From positions 28,151,857 to 28,215,856 of the forward strand of contig CAMTDV010000013.1 of the NCBI GenBank assembly GCA_947069175.1: a stretch of 64,000 bases of DNA, in the 5' to 3' direction. Each line of letters begins with the position of its first letter. Positions within the stretch are counted from its first letter, which is position 1. The DNA comes from Scalesia atractyloides. Taxonomy: Eukaryota > Streptophyta > Magnoliopsida > Asterales > Asteraceae. A model generated the notes under the pieces. The model searched no databases. It worked only from the letters and a program-made list of their open reading frames with translations, and was not told the DNA's origin. Shown here piece after piece: positions 34,741 to 47,329 of this stretch. The position numbers and the translations under genes were made by a program.

Positions 34741-35712
34741 AAAGTTTTTGTTTTTTTAATTTATTTTCTGAATTTTAGTTTAATTTAATTTATGTTATTT
34801 TTATTTTTATTTTAGTGAAGTTAATTTTTTATATTAACATTTGACTTTAATTAAATAAAAAAATAGTTTAAGGCATGGATAGACGTTACAACTACTTACT
34901 AGCTAATAATTGATCGGGGTTAAAATACTTAATTTTAAATGTCCCTTCCTACTTTAAAATGAAAAATACTATTGTATTTATAGGCATACACGTAACTCGT
35001 AATAAATTATCACAATAATCCCATAGGTAATAATTTATTATGTGGAGAAATAATAATTACACATTGATACTGAAAGTAAATATATATTTGTTTATATAAA
35101 GTTACTATATTAAATTATTTATATAAACCAGTATTTGTGCACGTGCAAAGTGGCGTGTTTGCATATTTCGCTAACCATTACTATTTACAAAAGTTTTCAA
35201 ATTACATGTCAACCCGTTCATGCGTTGCGGCGAGGACGCACACACTTCATATAAAAAATGAAACCGTTAAAAAAATAAGGTCTAAACGTTGATAAAAATA
35301 AGCATGTACCAACTAGAAATTCGTTAAAGAAGTTAAATGTATGTACAAAAGTCATTGAAAAAGAAACCTTAAGCAACATTGACGACTTGTACATTTGTGT
35401 TTTGATGATATGTATATTATTACGCACAACTTCGTTTCGAATTAAATTGACACCAAAACATAGATAAAAATAACATATCGCAACAATATATTCAAAATCA
35501 TGTAAAACATTATACTTAAACAGTTTTATGATAATAAAAAAATGTAAGTAGACCATGTCTCAATATTTGGTTGAAAAAAATATATACTAAACTTATTCAA
35601 ACTAAGCTTGTGTGCAAAGCCACTTTTAAAAGGTGAATAGTAATATTATTATATATATATATATATAATAATTAATGTAAAGATCATCATACATACTTCT
35701 TAATTCCTTTAT

Positions 35713-35757
<45 letters not shown>

Positions 35758-35759
35758 TT
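34741..35759. other. AT-rich non-coding DNA with TA microsatellites
   Basis: No credible gene. TA runs lie at 35648-35667 and 35717-35754. Near 35130-35165 the - strand reads a GC-richer stretch ending AATACTGG that resembles the Helitron-like tail at 37609. Confidence 0.6.
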
Positions 35760-36793
35760 TCATTACGTTTCGCATTAAATTTTGATCGAGTAATAACATC
35801 TAACATAAAACTTATGCCATAGTCTAACTAGCATAAAGAGAATTTCACACGAACTTACATGATTTTGCGTTTCAAGTGTCTTCGGTTGGCTTGTATCTCC
35901 TTCTTTCTTCACTCCTATAAGATGCAACATTACATATTTAGCTTTCACAATATCCATTCCACACACAGACTTTGACTTTCAATCATGGTGTTAATTAACC
36001 GCATACAATTCCATTTTCATACTAATTCATCAAACCTAACAAGTTTTGGTGTCAAAACCCAACTAATTCAATTCGAAGCATTTCATCGAATACGTGGTGT
36101 GCGTATCATTCTAAAGCATAGTGTACAAGTGGTCAAAGTACATTCTTCCTAGTTCATCTATGGATTAACATCATTGCTCAATTCTCACAACCATTATGTA
36201 ATCATGTATCTTATGTTTTATATCAAATCATTCACCAAAATACTTTCCACAACACCATCCCAACATTAACATTACACTAATTTAAACATATTTTTCTCTA
36301 ACCTTCATCATTCTATAAACACAAATGGATTTTATCCCAAATCATCAATATAATCAAAATCACGCATATTAAACGTCTATACATCGTTATTAACTAATAT
36401 TCATGTTCAATTTCATACTACATTCACGGATTAGATATGACCCGCTTTCTCATTCATCACTAGAACATAAAATTCAACTTACTTGATGTTAGAAACACTT
36501 AGATGATCATGAATCCTAGCTCATGCATAGATTTTATCTTCAGTTTCTCTTCCAATTTTGCAGATTTGTTAGATTAAAGGGCTTGTTCTTCTTCTCTAGC
36601 TTGTGGTCGATACACACATACATCAGTGATGTGTATGTGTGTACTTTCTTTATTTATCTTAATATTAATTCAACTTTACTATATTCACTTTCAGTCCCTC
36701 AAGTTTGGTGTCTAGTTAATAATGGTAGGACTTTATTTTCATATTTATTATCTCTAATTTTATTAAGTAGTATATGGAATTTGGGGTGTTACA
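35760..36793 (-). repeat. LTR or solo-LTR fragment, - strand
   Basis: On the - strand it starts TGTAACACCCCAAATTCC, a start typical of plant chromovirus LTRs and close to the TGTAACATCC of elements 1 and 2. No polypurine tract or coding region is recognisable on the upstream (higher-coordinate) side. The far end is not clear and may merge into the TA repeat at 35754. Confidence 0.4.
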
Positions 36794-37143
36794 CTAAATA
36801 AATATTATCCATAAGATATTAAACTAAATAAAATTTAGCAGGAGGGTTATCTATAATTAATTAGAAGAGATTAAACTAGAATAATAATTATCCATTAGAT
36901 ATGGCATAATATGATGACAAGTGTCCCCTAAATGGTTTCTTTTATTATATAGTATAGATTTTATCTTGGTTATGATATTAATCCTAAAGTAGTGGGTTTC
37001 CTCGCTCCACGGTGGCTTTTAGACGATATCAATCCGTTTCGTTATGATATTGTTTCAGTTTGTTGCAATACTAGTATGATATCGGCACTCAGCATAGCAA
37101 TCAAAAGAGATATGTCTAGGTATATATCGACACGAGTTTTAGA

Positions 37144-37277
37144 GGGTGTTTGGGATGTTTGAAAATAACTTATTGACTTATTCGCTTTTTTAAAAAGCCA
37201 ATAAGGCAATAAGTAATTTCCAAAAGCCAGGATTTGAGGTTTTCCAAATGACTTATAAACTCAATCCCAAATACCCC
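37144..37277. repeat. Small hAT-like MITE relic
   Basis: Ends GGGTGTTTGGGAT and ATCCCAAATACCCC are inverted copies 134 bp apart, enclosing AAAAGCCAATAAG-type stem sequence. The 8-bp flanks (GTTTTAGA and CTTACACC) do not match, so no target duplication supports it. Confidence 0.5.
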
Positions 37278-37608
37278 CTTACACCTATTGGAAAACCATA
37301 AAAGCAAATACCGGTGCCCCTACTAATATTTTTTGGCCCATATAGCCATATAGGTCCAACTGGTTACACTACAATTTACCGTACCATTGTTGTTTGGCGC
37401 ATCGAGAAAACCATTAAAAACAAATATGGTGCTTATACTACTGTTGTTTGGACGGTATCAATTTAGTTTTCATGGCAAAGAAAAAAAGATCCTATCTTAC
37501 AAATTATGACTGAAAACATATAATATGTTTAAAGTAATTATAACAATAAAATAATAAATAATAAAGTTTAAAATATTTTAGGCAACCAACATAGCATAAT
37601 AATCTATA

Positions 37609-38716
37609 CTAGTATTTAGACATGCGCACATTGCGGGGCAGGTGTATTGCAAACGTCAAATGGTTTAGTCCAAGCGTTATGTGATGCGTTAACCATATTA
37701 AAAGGTACGTTTAGACGTGTCCGGTTATACACAATGTAACCTATATAAGCATTGCGATTGAATCAAAACGTTAAGTAAATCGAATTTATGTCATACAATC
37801 ATAATGTATTATATGCAACCCAACTAACTCGAATTTATACCGTCAAGTCAAAACGTATTATATGTGACCTGACCCATTAGGGTAAACTCGAAACTTTAGA
37901 AACTTGAGGGGGTTAAAGTGACATTTACAAAGTTAGAGGGTTACTCTTGGCATTATAGCAAATTTAGAGGGTTACTTTAGTGAAATTACTTTTAACATAA
38001 ATTCAAATTTATATGAAAAAGTATACCAAATTTATGTCAAAATTGGAAAAACTCGAATATTGTACAGAGTATGTGTCGTTATTATGTATAGATTATTATT
38101 GACCATTTATGTTAAAACGTAGACCAACTCAAATTTAATGAACGAATCAAAAACAAACTTATGTCTAAACGTACATAAAAAGTAAGCATGAAAATGTATT
38201 ATAAATGAAAACAAAATTTATTTGAAATGTACATAAAAAGTAAGCATGAAAATGTATTATATTTGGCCCGACTCATTTTCAATAAATTAGTCGAAACATA
38301 GATCAACTTGAATTTATACCGTTGAATCAAGATGTAATATATTTGACCTAAATCATTTCTGAAAAACCCAAATCGAAACATACATAAAAAGTAAACATGA
38401 AAACGTATTATATTTGACCTGACACATTTCCAAACAAAATTTTCATCAAAACGTAAACCACTTGAATTTATACCAACATGTACATAAAAATTAGCACTGA
38501 ACAAATTAATTTTTTTAATTAGCGAACGAAGGTATTAACGAAAATTAGATTATATATACTCTTGAGTAGGTTAAAGTGACATTTTACAAAGTTTATGAAA
38601 AGTTAAGGGGTTTAAAATCATAATTCATAAACTTAAGGGGTAAAAATGAATTTTGACAAAGTTGGAGGTAATAAGGAAACCAAGACCGATATCTATTTTA
38701 AGAGTATATAAATAAT
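37609..38716 (-). mobile_element. Helitron-like non-autonomous block
   Basis: On the - strand the right end reads a GC-rich short hairpin (CGCA-ATG-TGCG), then CATGTCTAAATACTAG followed by T. This is the CTRR-plus-T ending expected of Helitrons. Inside, a 30-bp phrase containing GTACATAAAAAGTAAGCATG recurs near 38171, 38228 and 38373, with ACGTATTATATKTGACCTGA and GAATTTATACCG phrases between. The opposite end near 38640-38716 is repeated at 40147-40230. No Rep/helicase coding is present. Confidence 0.4.
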
Positions 38717-38759
38717 GTGCTAATATGGTCTACTAAAAACTAGCTAACGTCTAACCTAT

Positions 38760-40040
38760 ACACTATAGTAATACTCTAGAAAACCCTAAACTAGACCACA
38801 AAGACAAGCAAGTGTACCTATCGAATGTAATAAAGCCTAATGGAAGTCCGAATATCGAACTCTAGAGACACTGTAATATCTAAACTATCGATAAGATAAA
38901 AACAAGTAAAGATACCAGGGAATCTAGGGAAACATCCTGTCAAAGCCTTTACACCTAAACACCTAACACGCAAGACTACCCATATATCTATTACCTTTCA
39001 ATTATCTAGATAGGTAGCATACAAAGATCCTCTGAACTCTGAATCAATGTTCCTATGGATACTGACCTTAGCTTCCATAAACTAATCACAAACACACAGT
39101 ATGTGACCTAATATGCATCTATAACTGAAATACGTTCAACAAGACATATATGGAACAAACATTAATCATAAATCAGATCAAAGTATGCTAGCACATCATA
39201 TAAATCATAAATAAGTTCTTTACAAAAGTCTTAATCCATCCATAAAAACAGTAAAACCAAGAAAAGTATCAACAATTATTCATCCTTAACCTAAGTAGTA
39301 TCAAGATCTTGCTAACAATCATAGTGAAAAACACAAAACAAGTATCAAAGTTCATCAACATGATGTTCAAAAAAACTAGAAAATCAGAAGAGTTTGCAAA
39401 ACAATAAACCAAATGATGATAACCGACACGATTTGCAACTCCAAACTTCAATACTTGATCTTGAACAACTTCTCCTTGCCAAAATTGCCTTAGAATCTTC
39501 AAATGCTTCAAAACAATAGGTTATGGTCGTCTCCCCATGTTTTTGGTTGTCCTCTAACTTAAATATTAAACCTAGGGTTTTTTACGCGTCTGGGCTTATT
39601 TAAGTGGCTTACAACCTGTAACCTGTAAGTGGTTATGACCCACACTAAGCCTAAGGCCCAATAATAACACTGTGAGCGTGCCGGAAGGTTTCTGAGGGTT
39701 ATGACCCATAACCACATTGAGGATTACGGCTCGTAACTTATGAATTAAGGCCTTAAGACCCCAAGAATGGATTCGTCTCATCGAGTTACCCCAAGTGTAT
39801 ATATTTACTCCCTGTAACTCATTTTCTCGCTCAAAATATTTTTCTAACACAATGTTTTGCTCAATTTTCCCTCATGTGCTTGTTTCTTCATGAATCTGAC
39901 TCAATTTCCACTTTTTTACACACGAACACCTGCAAAACATCAATCCACTAAGTAGGAGCTATAAATGACCTAAAACTATCGAAAACATATACAAAATACA
40001 AAGGAAATAAGATGTGTTTTGCAACACATCAATGCAATAG
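38760..40040 (-). repeat. Non-coding LTR-like element A
   Basis: On the - strand it starts near TGTGTTGCAAAACACATC (40035), has a palindrome cluster (39600-39740), then a TATA-like TTAAATAAG, and ends past AAGTCCGAATATCG-type sequence with CAAGTGTACC (reverse, near 38810). The same layout is seen in elements C and B. No coding potential. A frame at 39596-39850 overlaps the palindromes and is not a gene. Confidence 0.4.
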
Positions 40041-40671
40041 AATTCTTTTGATTAAAAAGGTTACTCTACAACATTTCAAGCAGGCCTCACCGGCTATAAA
40101 TTGGTTGAGCACCGGGCTATGAGTTAATAGGCTATTCAAATTCATAGGGGTAAAAATGAATTTTTGACAAAGTTGGAGGTAATAATGAAACTAACACCAA
40201 CGTTCTATTTTAAAAGTATATAGAATATGCAATATACTAGATATTTTTTTTATTAAATGTATAATACTTATCAAATATAGTAGATATTTTATGTTGGTTG
40301 CTAGGGGCTTCACCTATTTCATCCCATTTGCGAATTGAAAACCCTAGCACTTCACACGCAGTCTTAAGATCATCGTCCCCTCTCTCTCCCTCTATGATTT
40401 TTGCGTAAGGAATACTAGCCGAGATCTTAGGGCTCGTACTTGGTGGGTTCGAATAATTCAAGATTGAAGGGGGTTCGGTTTGTGGGGATCGAGTGATATG
40501 TACTAGTATCTCAAGTATGATGACTCGTTGTGGATTGCCTCTAGTTGAATTCATCTATTACATCATCAAGATCAAGTATTTATCATAAGGTATGATTACT
40601 AAACACTCGATGGTTGAGTTATTTCAGTTTTATGTTTATCTTGTAGGTTGACCTTAGTGGGGACTCTTGTG
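40041..40671. other. Non-coding stretch with a repeated Helitron-like end
   Basis: 40147-40230 repeats 38638-38720 (GACAAAGTTGGAGGTAATA, CTATTTTAARAGTATATA). A 105-codon - strand frame at 40237-40554 shows no domain and I leave it uncalled. Confidence 0.5.
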
Positions 40672-42095
40672 TCACACCCTGCAAAAGCAGAAACGCACGG
40701 GTGTAACTGTTATAAGCAAAAGTGCACATGTTTTTATATCAATTTACACTCATTTTTTGTTGTGTTTTGTTAAAGAAATATTCAAAAGACGTATTTTGGT
40801 TTATATTTGATTTTCATGAACAAAACTAACCCGAGATGAACAAAGGAACTAAAACCGGCCAAAAAAACCGAAGAAAACGAAAGAAAATGTCCAGACACGC
40901 CCCACGCCTCGAATCTGGAAATTGTCAGACACATCCAGAAGACCACAACATAGAGCCTATTAAAGAAAAGCACAGACACGCCCTGAGCCTGAAGGCACGC
41001 CCTGTGCCCTGAAGGCATGTCCCGTGCCTTGGCACTATAAGACAAAAGTGACTTCTAGAAGATTTGGAAGATCCCGGGGACCTATAAAGTTGACCACGCC
41101 CCATGCCTAGAGAACAGGGTTAGCAGGTCATCTAGCCAGGCATGAGTCATGCCATCCACACGCGCCCCGTGTCTGGTACCCAGCCAACCTATATATAGAG
41201 GCTTATTTCATCATTCTACATGTTCATCTTCTCCCTTTTCTCCACTACACATTTCTTTTCTACCCCACTATCTTTAATAATTGTAATCATTAGGAAATAC
41301 TCAAGAATCATTCATATAATCAAGCTTTTTATGATTAATATAATCTTTTCAAGTTTGGTGACAACTAGTTTCATGGCCATTCTTGGCTAGATTCTTAAGG
41401 GTGTTTGGGGGAACTTACCCCTTTGATGTTGAGTTAACTAAGGAAGATCATGGTGAAAAAGGTGTGTGTTCATGACTTTACTGAATTGATAGTTTACTGA
41501 AAGTGAGTGAAATATTAGCGTTGCCATTAACTAGGGTCATTAATATTTCCGCCTAAATCCTTAAAATCTACCAATAATCTTAAGACACCATTAACTTCGG
41601 TCGTTTATGTTTTCTATATCTATGTAGAGTTAAAAAAATATTGATGCTCTTAGCTTAGGTAAAAGGTTTTGGAAGGGACTTCTGGTTGGGTAAGCTCTTG
41701 CCTTTACGCAGAAATAACACCAAAGTGTAAAGGACTTGGTTTTTTATAAAAGTAACTAACTTAAGCAAATTGGCGACTCACCGACGAACTAATAGAGACA
41801 AGTAATTTAAACCCCTTAAACCATCTAATTAATTTATTCTAACTCATAGTGGTATATACTTTCTTTGCTGATTCGGCGGTACCATTATGGTTTGATTTCG
41901 GCCTCGAGTGGCATTTCCCTGCTGATTCAAAGCAACTGGTTCGAGTGTGTTAGGATTCCAACCCAGATATTGCATCACATTACACATTAACACACATAGC
42001 TCCTTGATGTTGTGTGAATTATACATATTAATTTCATAACATTGAGCACACTTAAACGCATTAACTTAATAACTTAGGAACACGTTATCTAGCTT
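40672..42095 (+). repeat. Non-coding LTR-like element E
   Basis: Starts near TGTCACACCCTGCAAAAG. A palindrome cluster of the type GGCAC-GCCCT-GTGCC lies at 40880-41180, then a TATA box TATATATAG (41197-41206), then a pyrimidine-rich leader-like stretch and a body without open frames. The layout matches A, B and C, but its 3' boundary is uncertain. Confidence 0.4.
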
Positions 42096-42109
42096 AATGT
42101 ATAAAAATG

Positions 42110-42273
42110 ATTTTTATTTAAACTATATACACACAACGGGCAGAGGACCCATCGTGTATAGTATAGCATTTGATATGAACCAAGTATCGTCCAAGGAACA
42201 CGCTTCCCCTACTAAACCGTTTATCATTATTATGGCCATCCTTATTTGTAGTTATTTAGTATACTATGATACT
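42110..42273 (-). repeat. 3' end fragment of a B-type non-coding element
   Basis: The + strand AAGTATCGTCCAAGGAACACG matches the B end AGGTCGTCCAAGGACACAAG. The fragment is interrupted on its higher-coordinate side by the hAT MITE and probably resumes after it. Confidence 0.4.
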
Positions 42274-42281
42274 AATATAGG
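42274..42281. repeat. 8-bp target duplication of the hAT MITE (left)
   Basis: AATATAGG, repeated exactly at 42837-42844. Confidence 0.9.
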
Positions 42282-42836
42282 TAGGGCTTCAGGCGAACCA
42301 AACGTTCGACAAACTGTTCGTGAACCCTTCAGCAGTAAGTTCGTTTGTGTTCGTTTGTCTATTAAACAAACGAACACGAACAAGAATTTTTGTTCGTTTA
42401 GTTAAATGAACAAACATGAACAGAGGTTGCATTCGTTCACTTATGTTCGTGACGTTCGGTAACGTGTTCATTTGTGTTCGATAGTTCATTGTTTTTTAAT
42501 TTTTATATTTTATTTAAATACTTCAAAAATCTGACAAGTGTCGGTGTTAAATATTTTGTTTTGAATGCTTATTTGTGTTCATTTGTTTCTATTGTGTTCA
42601 TGAACATTAGTTTGTGCTCATGAACATTAGTTTATGCTCATTTGTGTTCATCAACATTAGTTTTCGTTCGTTGCCTAAGTTAACAAACAAACACAAACGA
42701 ACATGAACAAGTACATTTTCTTAACAAGAGAATATAAAAATAAAATCTTATGAACAATTCGTGAACACATATATTTATCAACAAATGAGCATGAACAAGG
42801 TCTTGTTCGTGTTCATTCAGTTCATTTACAGCCCTA
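42282..42836. mobile_element. hAT-type MITE, 555 bp, with GTTCGT-rich subterminal repeats
   Basis: Flanked by a perfect 8-bp duplication AATATAGG, the hAT size. Ends TAGGGCTTCAGGCGAAC and (reverse) TAGGGCTGTAAATGAAC form the terminal inverted repeat. The interior is packed with GTTCGTTTG, GTTCATTTG and GAACATGAAC motifs in both orientations and an inverted pair around 42340-42400. It has no coding capacity and would depend on a hAT transposase supplied elsewhere. Confidence 0.9.
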
Positions 42837-42844
42837 AATATAGG
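42837..42844. repeat. 8-bp target duplication of the hAT MITE (right)
   Basis: AATATAGG, exact partner of 42274-42281. Confidence 0.9.
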
Positions 42845-44300
42845 ACACTAGGAGAAATCTTTCTAAATTAATATAGTTTATTTTATAAATGAGGAAGATG
42901 TTTAAGTCTTCTATCTCATCTTTTAATTAGGTTTGTAGTGGCTTCCTTGGTCCGGTTGCCAACATTCCTCAATCTTGCCACAACATATCGATAGATCGGT
43001 CTGGAAATAAGTCCATAATGAACCTCCCCTAGCCTTTCGACTAGTAAACGATATGCCGTAACAAGAGTGGCTTAAGGTCATCTTGGTTATATTATCTTTT
43101 TAAAACTTAATTAATAGGTGCTTGCATTTCAAGATTAACAAATGGGATCACGTTTAGGGATCTTTGAAATTACCAAAACGATTTAGACATCAAATTAATT
43201 AAATTACCAAACAAGCAAAATAGGTCCCATTTCACTGGTTATCTTCTACTCCATCAGATTGCCATATTCCACCATTAATTTGTTATCTTAACTTTCACCC
43301 CCAATAGGATCTTGGTGCACTACCAGAAACCTTACCAAAGAATCTCGATGTAATATCAGAAGCCTTTTATTACCCCAAGATCTAGTTCGATACCAGAAGC
43401 TTGTCACCCAAATCTAGCTCAATACCATTAATCTACACAATAATAACCTTAATAAACCAAGTTAGGATTTCCATTATTAGTATATGGGTTGTTACACGGC
43501 ATGAAGGTACTATAAGCTTCACCTCCCAAGGTTATCAAGAACACTGGATCTGATTCAGGGTGCCAGAAGTCGTACCCATACCTTATTCAAGTTAAGTTAG
43601 GTTAAATTAATATCGTTAAATTAAGACGTAAGTTAATTTAGTTTCAAAGGGGTTATGTAATCCTGTCACAAAAGTTAATAGACCAGGAATTAGTAAAGGA
43701 TAAACCATTAAATAAGGTAAAAGTACTATATTAATAATATTAACTAGACCAAGAGTTTGAGAAGACATAAAGATTACAACCATATGAAACACTTTTACCA
43801 ATGACGGTTACCATTCTTCATGATCTTCAAGCTCGAGCTCAAGTACAAGTATGTGTGCAGCAAGGTGTCTCTCATCTTTTATTTATTACATATGTTTAGT
43901 GAATTAATCTAGCAATGCCTTAGTCACAACATGGATGATCAAAGGTAGGATGTAGGATCCTAACTTTGGAGAGGTCTCGGTCAGCATGAAGGCCTTCCCT
44001 AAGGATCAACCTCTCACTTCCAAGCAAAAGGGGCGTAGGAAGCATCATGATCATGACATACTTGGCAATTGATTTGTCAAGCTCTATGGATCATCCACAC
44101 TTTCTCCAAGGGACTAGAACCTTAAGGGTGATAGAACAAGGCCTTAGAGGTACAAGTCTATCAGTCTTAGGGCTGTAGCACACCAGGGAACAAGAGAACA
44201 AAGAAGGGCATGCCTTAAATGGGTCAATGAGGCACGTATTTATAGGTCGATCAAAGGTAAGAGCGCACGGTGTATTTAGGGGGCACGACAGTACTTGTCC
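42845..44300. other. Non-coding debris, probably body of a - strand non-coding element
   Basis: No domain-bearing frame. The phrase RATACCAGAAGCYT near 43340-43400 recurs. GGGTTGTTACAC at 43487-43498 resembles an LTR boundary. Likely the continuation of the fragment at 42110-42273. Confidence 0.35.
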
Positions 44301-45060
44301 TTGTGTCTTGATGGAAGCTTCGAGAATTTGTTCTTTCTGTCTCCTTGTGGTTTTGGGCGTGGGCGTGCCAAGCCATGCACGGCTGTGCATGGTGATTTGT
44401 CCCAACAATGGTTGCAGCAAGTGTACTTTGGTCTCGAGCTTTCTCGTTACTATTTTTGTCTTTTTAGAGGGCACGGCCGTGCATGTGGGTGCACGGGCGT
44501 GCCTGCTGTCTTTCTTTCTTACCCACCAAGTTGTTCTGATTCTTCCAAGAGGTGGGCTGAGGCGAGAGGCATTGTCGTGCCTTGTTGTACACGGGGTGCT
44601 TCTTGGAAACTTTGTATTTTCGTCTTTTTCATCGCTTTTTACTTCTTTTTGATTTTGGAACCTCCAAATCCTATATAAACTAAAAGGAACGATTTAGGTA
44701 GTGTTTCCTTTAGGATTAATTTATATTATAAATATATATAACTGATGGTACATCACTCCTCGTCTACAATCAAGTCCTTGTTACCCCATTGGTAAGATCT
44801 AGTTAACGAATCATCAAGAGACATGTTGATCATACACACACATTTTCCTATCATTGATTACTACCCTATTATTTTTCTTTTAAGCCATTTTTAAAACTAT
44901 TACTTTTGGATTTGACTAGACGTTAATAAAGACTCGGTACTAGAACTCTTGTATCCTTAGACGACCTCGGTGTTTTACCCTCACTATATACACCAACGAT
45001 GGGGACTTCCAAGTGAAGTGTAGTGTGATAGTATAATATCGTGTTTTTAAATATATTAAA
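44300..45060 (+). repeat. Non-coding LTR-like element C
   Basis: A palindrome cluster at 44340-44590 (including CCATGCAC-GGCT-GTGCATGG at 44373-44392 and the perfect GCACGGCCGTGC at 44471-44482) is followed by a TATA-like CCTATATAAAC (about 44670). The 3' part reads GACTAGACGTTAATAAAGAC, AGAACTCTTGTATCCTTAGA and CACCAACGATG, collinear with the reverse strand of B (47345-47465). Overlapping frames at 44227-44678 arise from the GC-rich palindromes. Confidence 0.45.
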
Positions 45061-45379
45061 ACTAGAACAAGTACATAAAACAAATAAAATTAACCATCTT
45101 TATATAAGCACACTCGCTCATGTCAGTAACCAAAAAGGTTTTTGGAGCCTATGATTAAGCAAACACTTACATGGTATAAAACCAAACGTTTTACAATCCC
45201 AAACACTAGGATTCTTATACAAGCCTACACTAAAAGGCTAACATGTGACCCTTCCAAGAGCCCAACATCCTAGCATGTATGCAAACTCAAATATAATCTC
45301 CCACTTGGGTTAAACACCTAAAAAACATGCTTACAAACGTTAGCATAATGTTGGTGAGTTCACAGGTTTATTTCGTATA

Positions 45380-46025
45380 ATGGAAACCTATTCTTATATA
45401 AAACATTTGTATGAAAATCTTATAAACCAATTGATGAACACCTCACAATTAATTTTCATACAAAACATTTATATGAAAATATATTAACTATTTGAGGAAG
45501 CACTTCACAAACAATTTTCATGAAAAACACTTATATTAAATCTATTAACCATTTGGGGGAACACCTCACAATCCATTTTTGTGCAAAGCATTGTGTGAAA
45601 ATCTAATAAATATTCGAGGAGACACCTCATAAACCATTTTCATGCAACACGTTGTATGCAAATCTGATAATCATTCGAGGAAACACCTCACCAACCATTT
45701 TCATGCAAAACTTTGTATGAAAATCTAGTAACTATTCCAGGAAACACCTCACAAACCATTTTCATGCAAAAGATTATATGAAAATCTAATAACTATTTGA
45801 GGAAACACCTTACAAAAACACTGTATGAAAATCTATTAATCATTTGAGAAAACACCTCTCCAACCATTTTCATGCAAACATTGTATGAAAATTTAATAAA
45901 TATTTGAGGAAACACCTCACAGACCATTTTCATGCAACAAATTACATGAAAATCTATTAATCATTTGACGAAACACCTCACTAACCATTTTCATGCAAAA
46001 CACTGTATGAAAATCTAGTAACTAT
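45380..46025. repeat. Minisatellite, ~61-bp unit, about 10 copies, each with an inverted repeat
   Basis: The unit consensus contains AACCATTTTCATGCAAAAC, TGTATGAAAATCTA and GAGGAAACACCTCAC. TTTTCAT and ATGAAAA within each unit can pair, and so can GAGG with CCTC. One unit near 45800 is shortened. Flanking DNA shows no gene. Confidence 0.9.
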
Positions 46026-47329
46026 CACCTGCAATACTTGGAAACTCCGTCTCGTTGGAATACTTGATGACACAAATACTTTCTCTTGGATGCCCATGAA
46101 AACTCATAAATGTATATGAAACTAAAGTGTATGCGTAGCCAACGAAATACCTAATGATCAAATCATTATCTAGCTAGGACACTAACTTATTTTGCCAACA
46201 TAACCCCATAACCAAATCATACAAATGTTGCCTCGCCACATCGTACACCTATGACGATGCTTACAATTTGGCCATATTTATGCTCCCCAAGGGTCCCAAT
46301 TGACCAATAGCAGGGGGTTTTAATCCCAATAGATCTATTCGACTGTTCCACAGTCATAACAGGCTAATGATTACTAAACAATACTAATACAAGGACTTTC
46401 CGAGCTCATAACCAACCAAAACTTATGCACACATAAAAGATGCGATCGATTTCATTCGCATGATCGTACAACGGAAATGAAAAGCATGTTAACTCTAAAT
46501 TTTGTATGTTTTTATAAATCTTTTATGCATTTCATAAAGCGTATGACTTAGCATAAAACAAGCATGTTTTCCCCCAAAATATGAAAATAGTAAAAGGGGT
46601 CATGATACTCACCTGGAACTCCATGCAAATGCTAGCAATAAAACAAACGGCCCGACAACAAAATCCGACCTACAAGTGTCCTAAACCATAAAATAAATAG
46701 TCTAACTTGGTTTATATGTTCTGTTAACTAAGAGGTAATTTAGACATTTTACTTTTTTGTTTTTATTATCTTTTTAACTATGTAATAAAAAACAAAAAAA
46801 ACTAATTATAAAATCTACCCCCACCCACCCACCCCACCCCACTCCCCCACCCTCGTTAACTTACTTCAATTGTAACCTCCAAATCACTAATCCCTTACTC
46901 TTCGTTAACTTACTCTTCACAAATCAACAATGTATAACTCTCATCAACGCCTAATTGAAGCTACACATTCATACAAATCGCTAATTCCTTACTCTTCGCT
47001 AACTTACTCTAGATCTATATATCTCTCTCTAATTTGGGTAGTAGTGGTGGTTAGGGTAATGGTGGCGGTTACATTGCGGCATAAACACGGGAAAGGGATT
47101 TTGATGGTTTCGGTGACGTTACATACCTTATCTTTTGGAGTGCTAATTTGGAGGTTGTTGGTGGCGAGGAGTGAGCGGAGGTTTTTATTTGGAAGAAGTA
47201 GGCGATGGAGGAGAGTGTGGTGGTGTTGGGGAGTTTGTAGCTGACGTGATGGTCGCGTAGGTATATTTTAGATATATTTTAAGAACTTTTCACTCGTTAT
47301 TTAAGCTTTAAATTATAAAAACACGATAT
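46026..47329. other. Non-coding stretch with C-rich low-complexity tract
   Basis: 46815-46858 is a CCCAC-rich tract. A 104-codon + frame at 46930-47244 is low-complexity, with no domain and no Cys or motif pattern, and is not called as a gene. GGTCATGATACTCACCT near 46598 resembles sequence I associate with antisense LTR regions. Confidence 0.45.

Noticed and set aside
37144..37277. Intact hAT MITE
   Set aside because: Ends are inverted but the 8-bp flanks do not match; kept only as a relic.
40237..40554. 105-codon - strand frame as a gene
   Set aside because: No motif, no promoter-like context, and it overlaps a repeated Helitron-like end.
44227..44678. Overlapping + frames of 127-141 codons
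   Set aside because: Produced by the GC-rich palindrome cluster of element C; the frames overlap each other and an antisense frame, with no domain.
45380..46025. CRISPR array
   Set aside because: Regular repeats, but units are contiguous and diverged with no unique spacers, and this is plant DNA; a minisatellite.
46930..47244. 104-codon + frame
   Set aside because: Val/Arg/Trp-rich translation of GGTGG-type low complexity with no motif.
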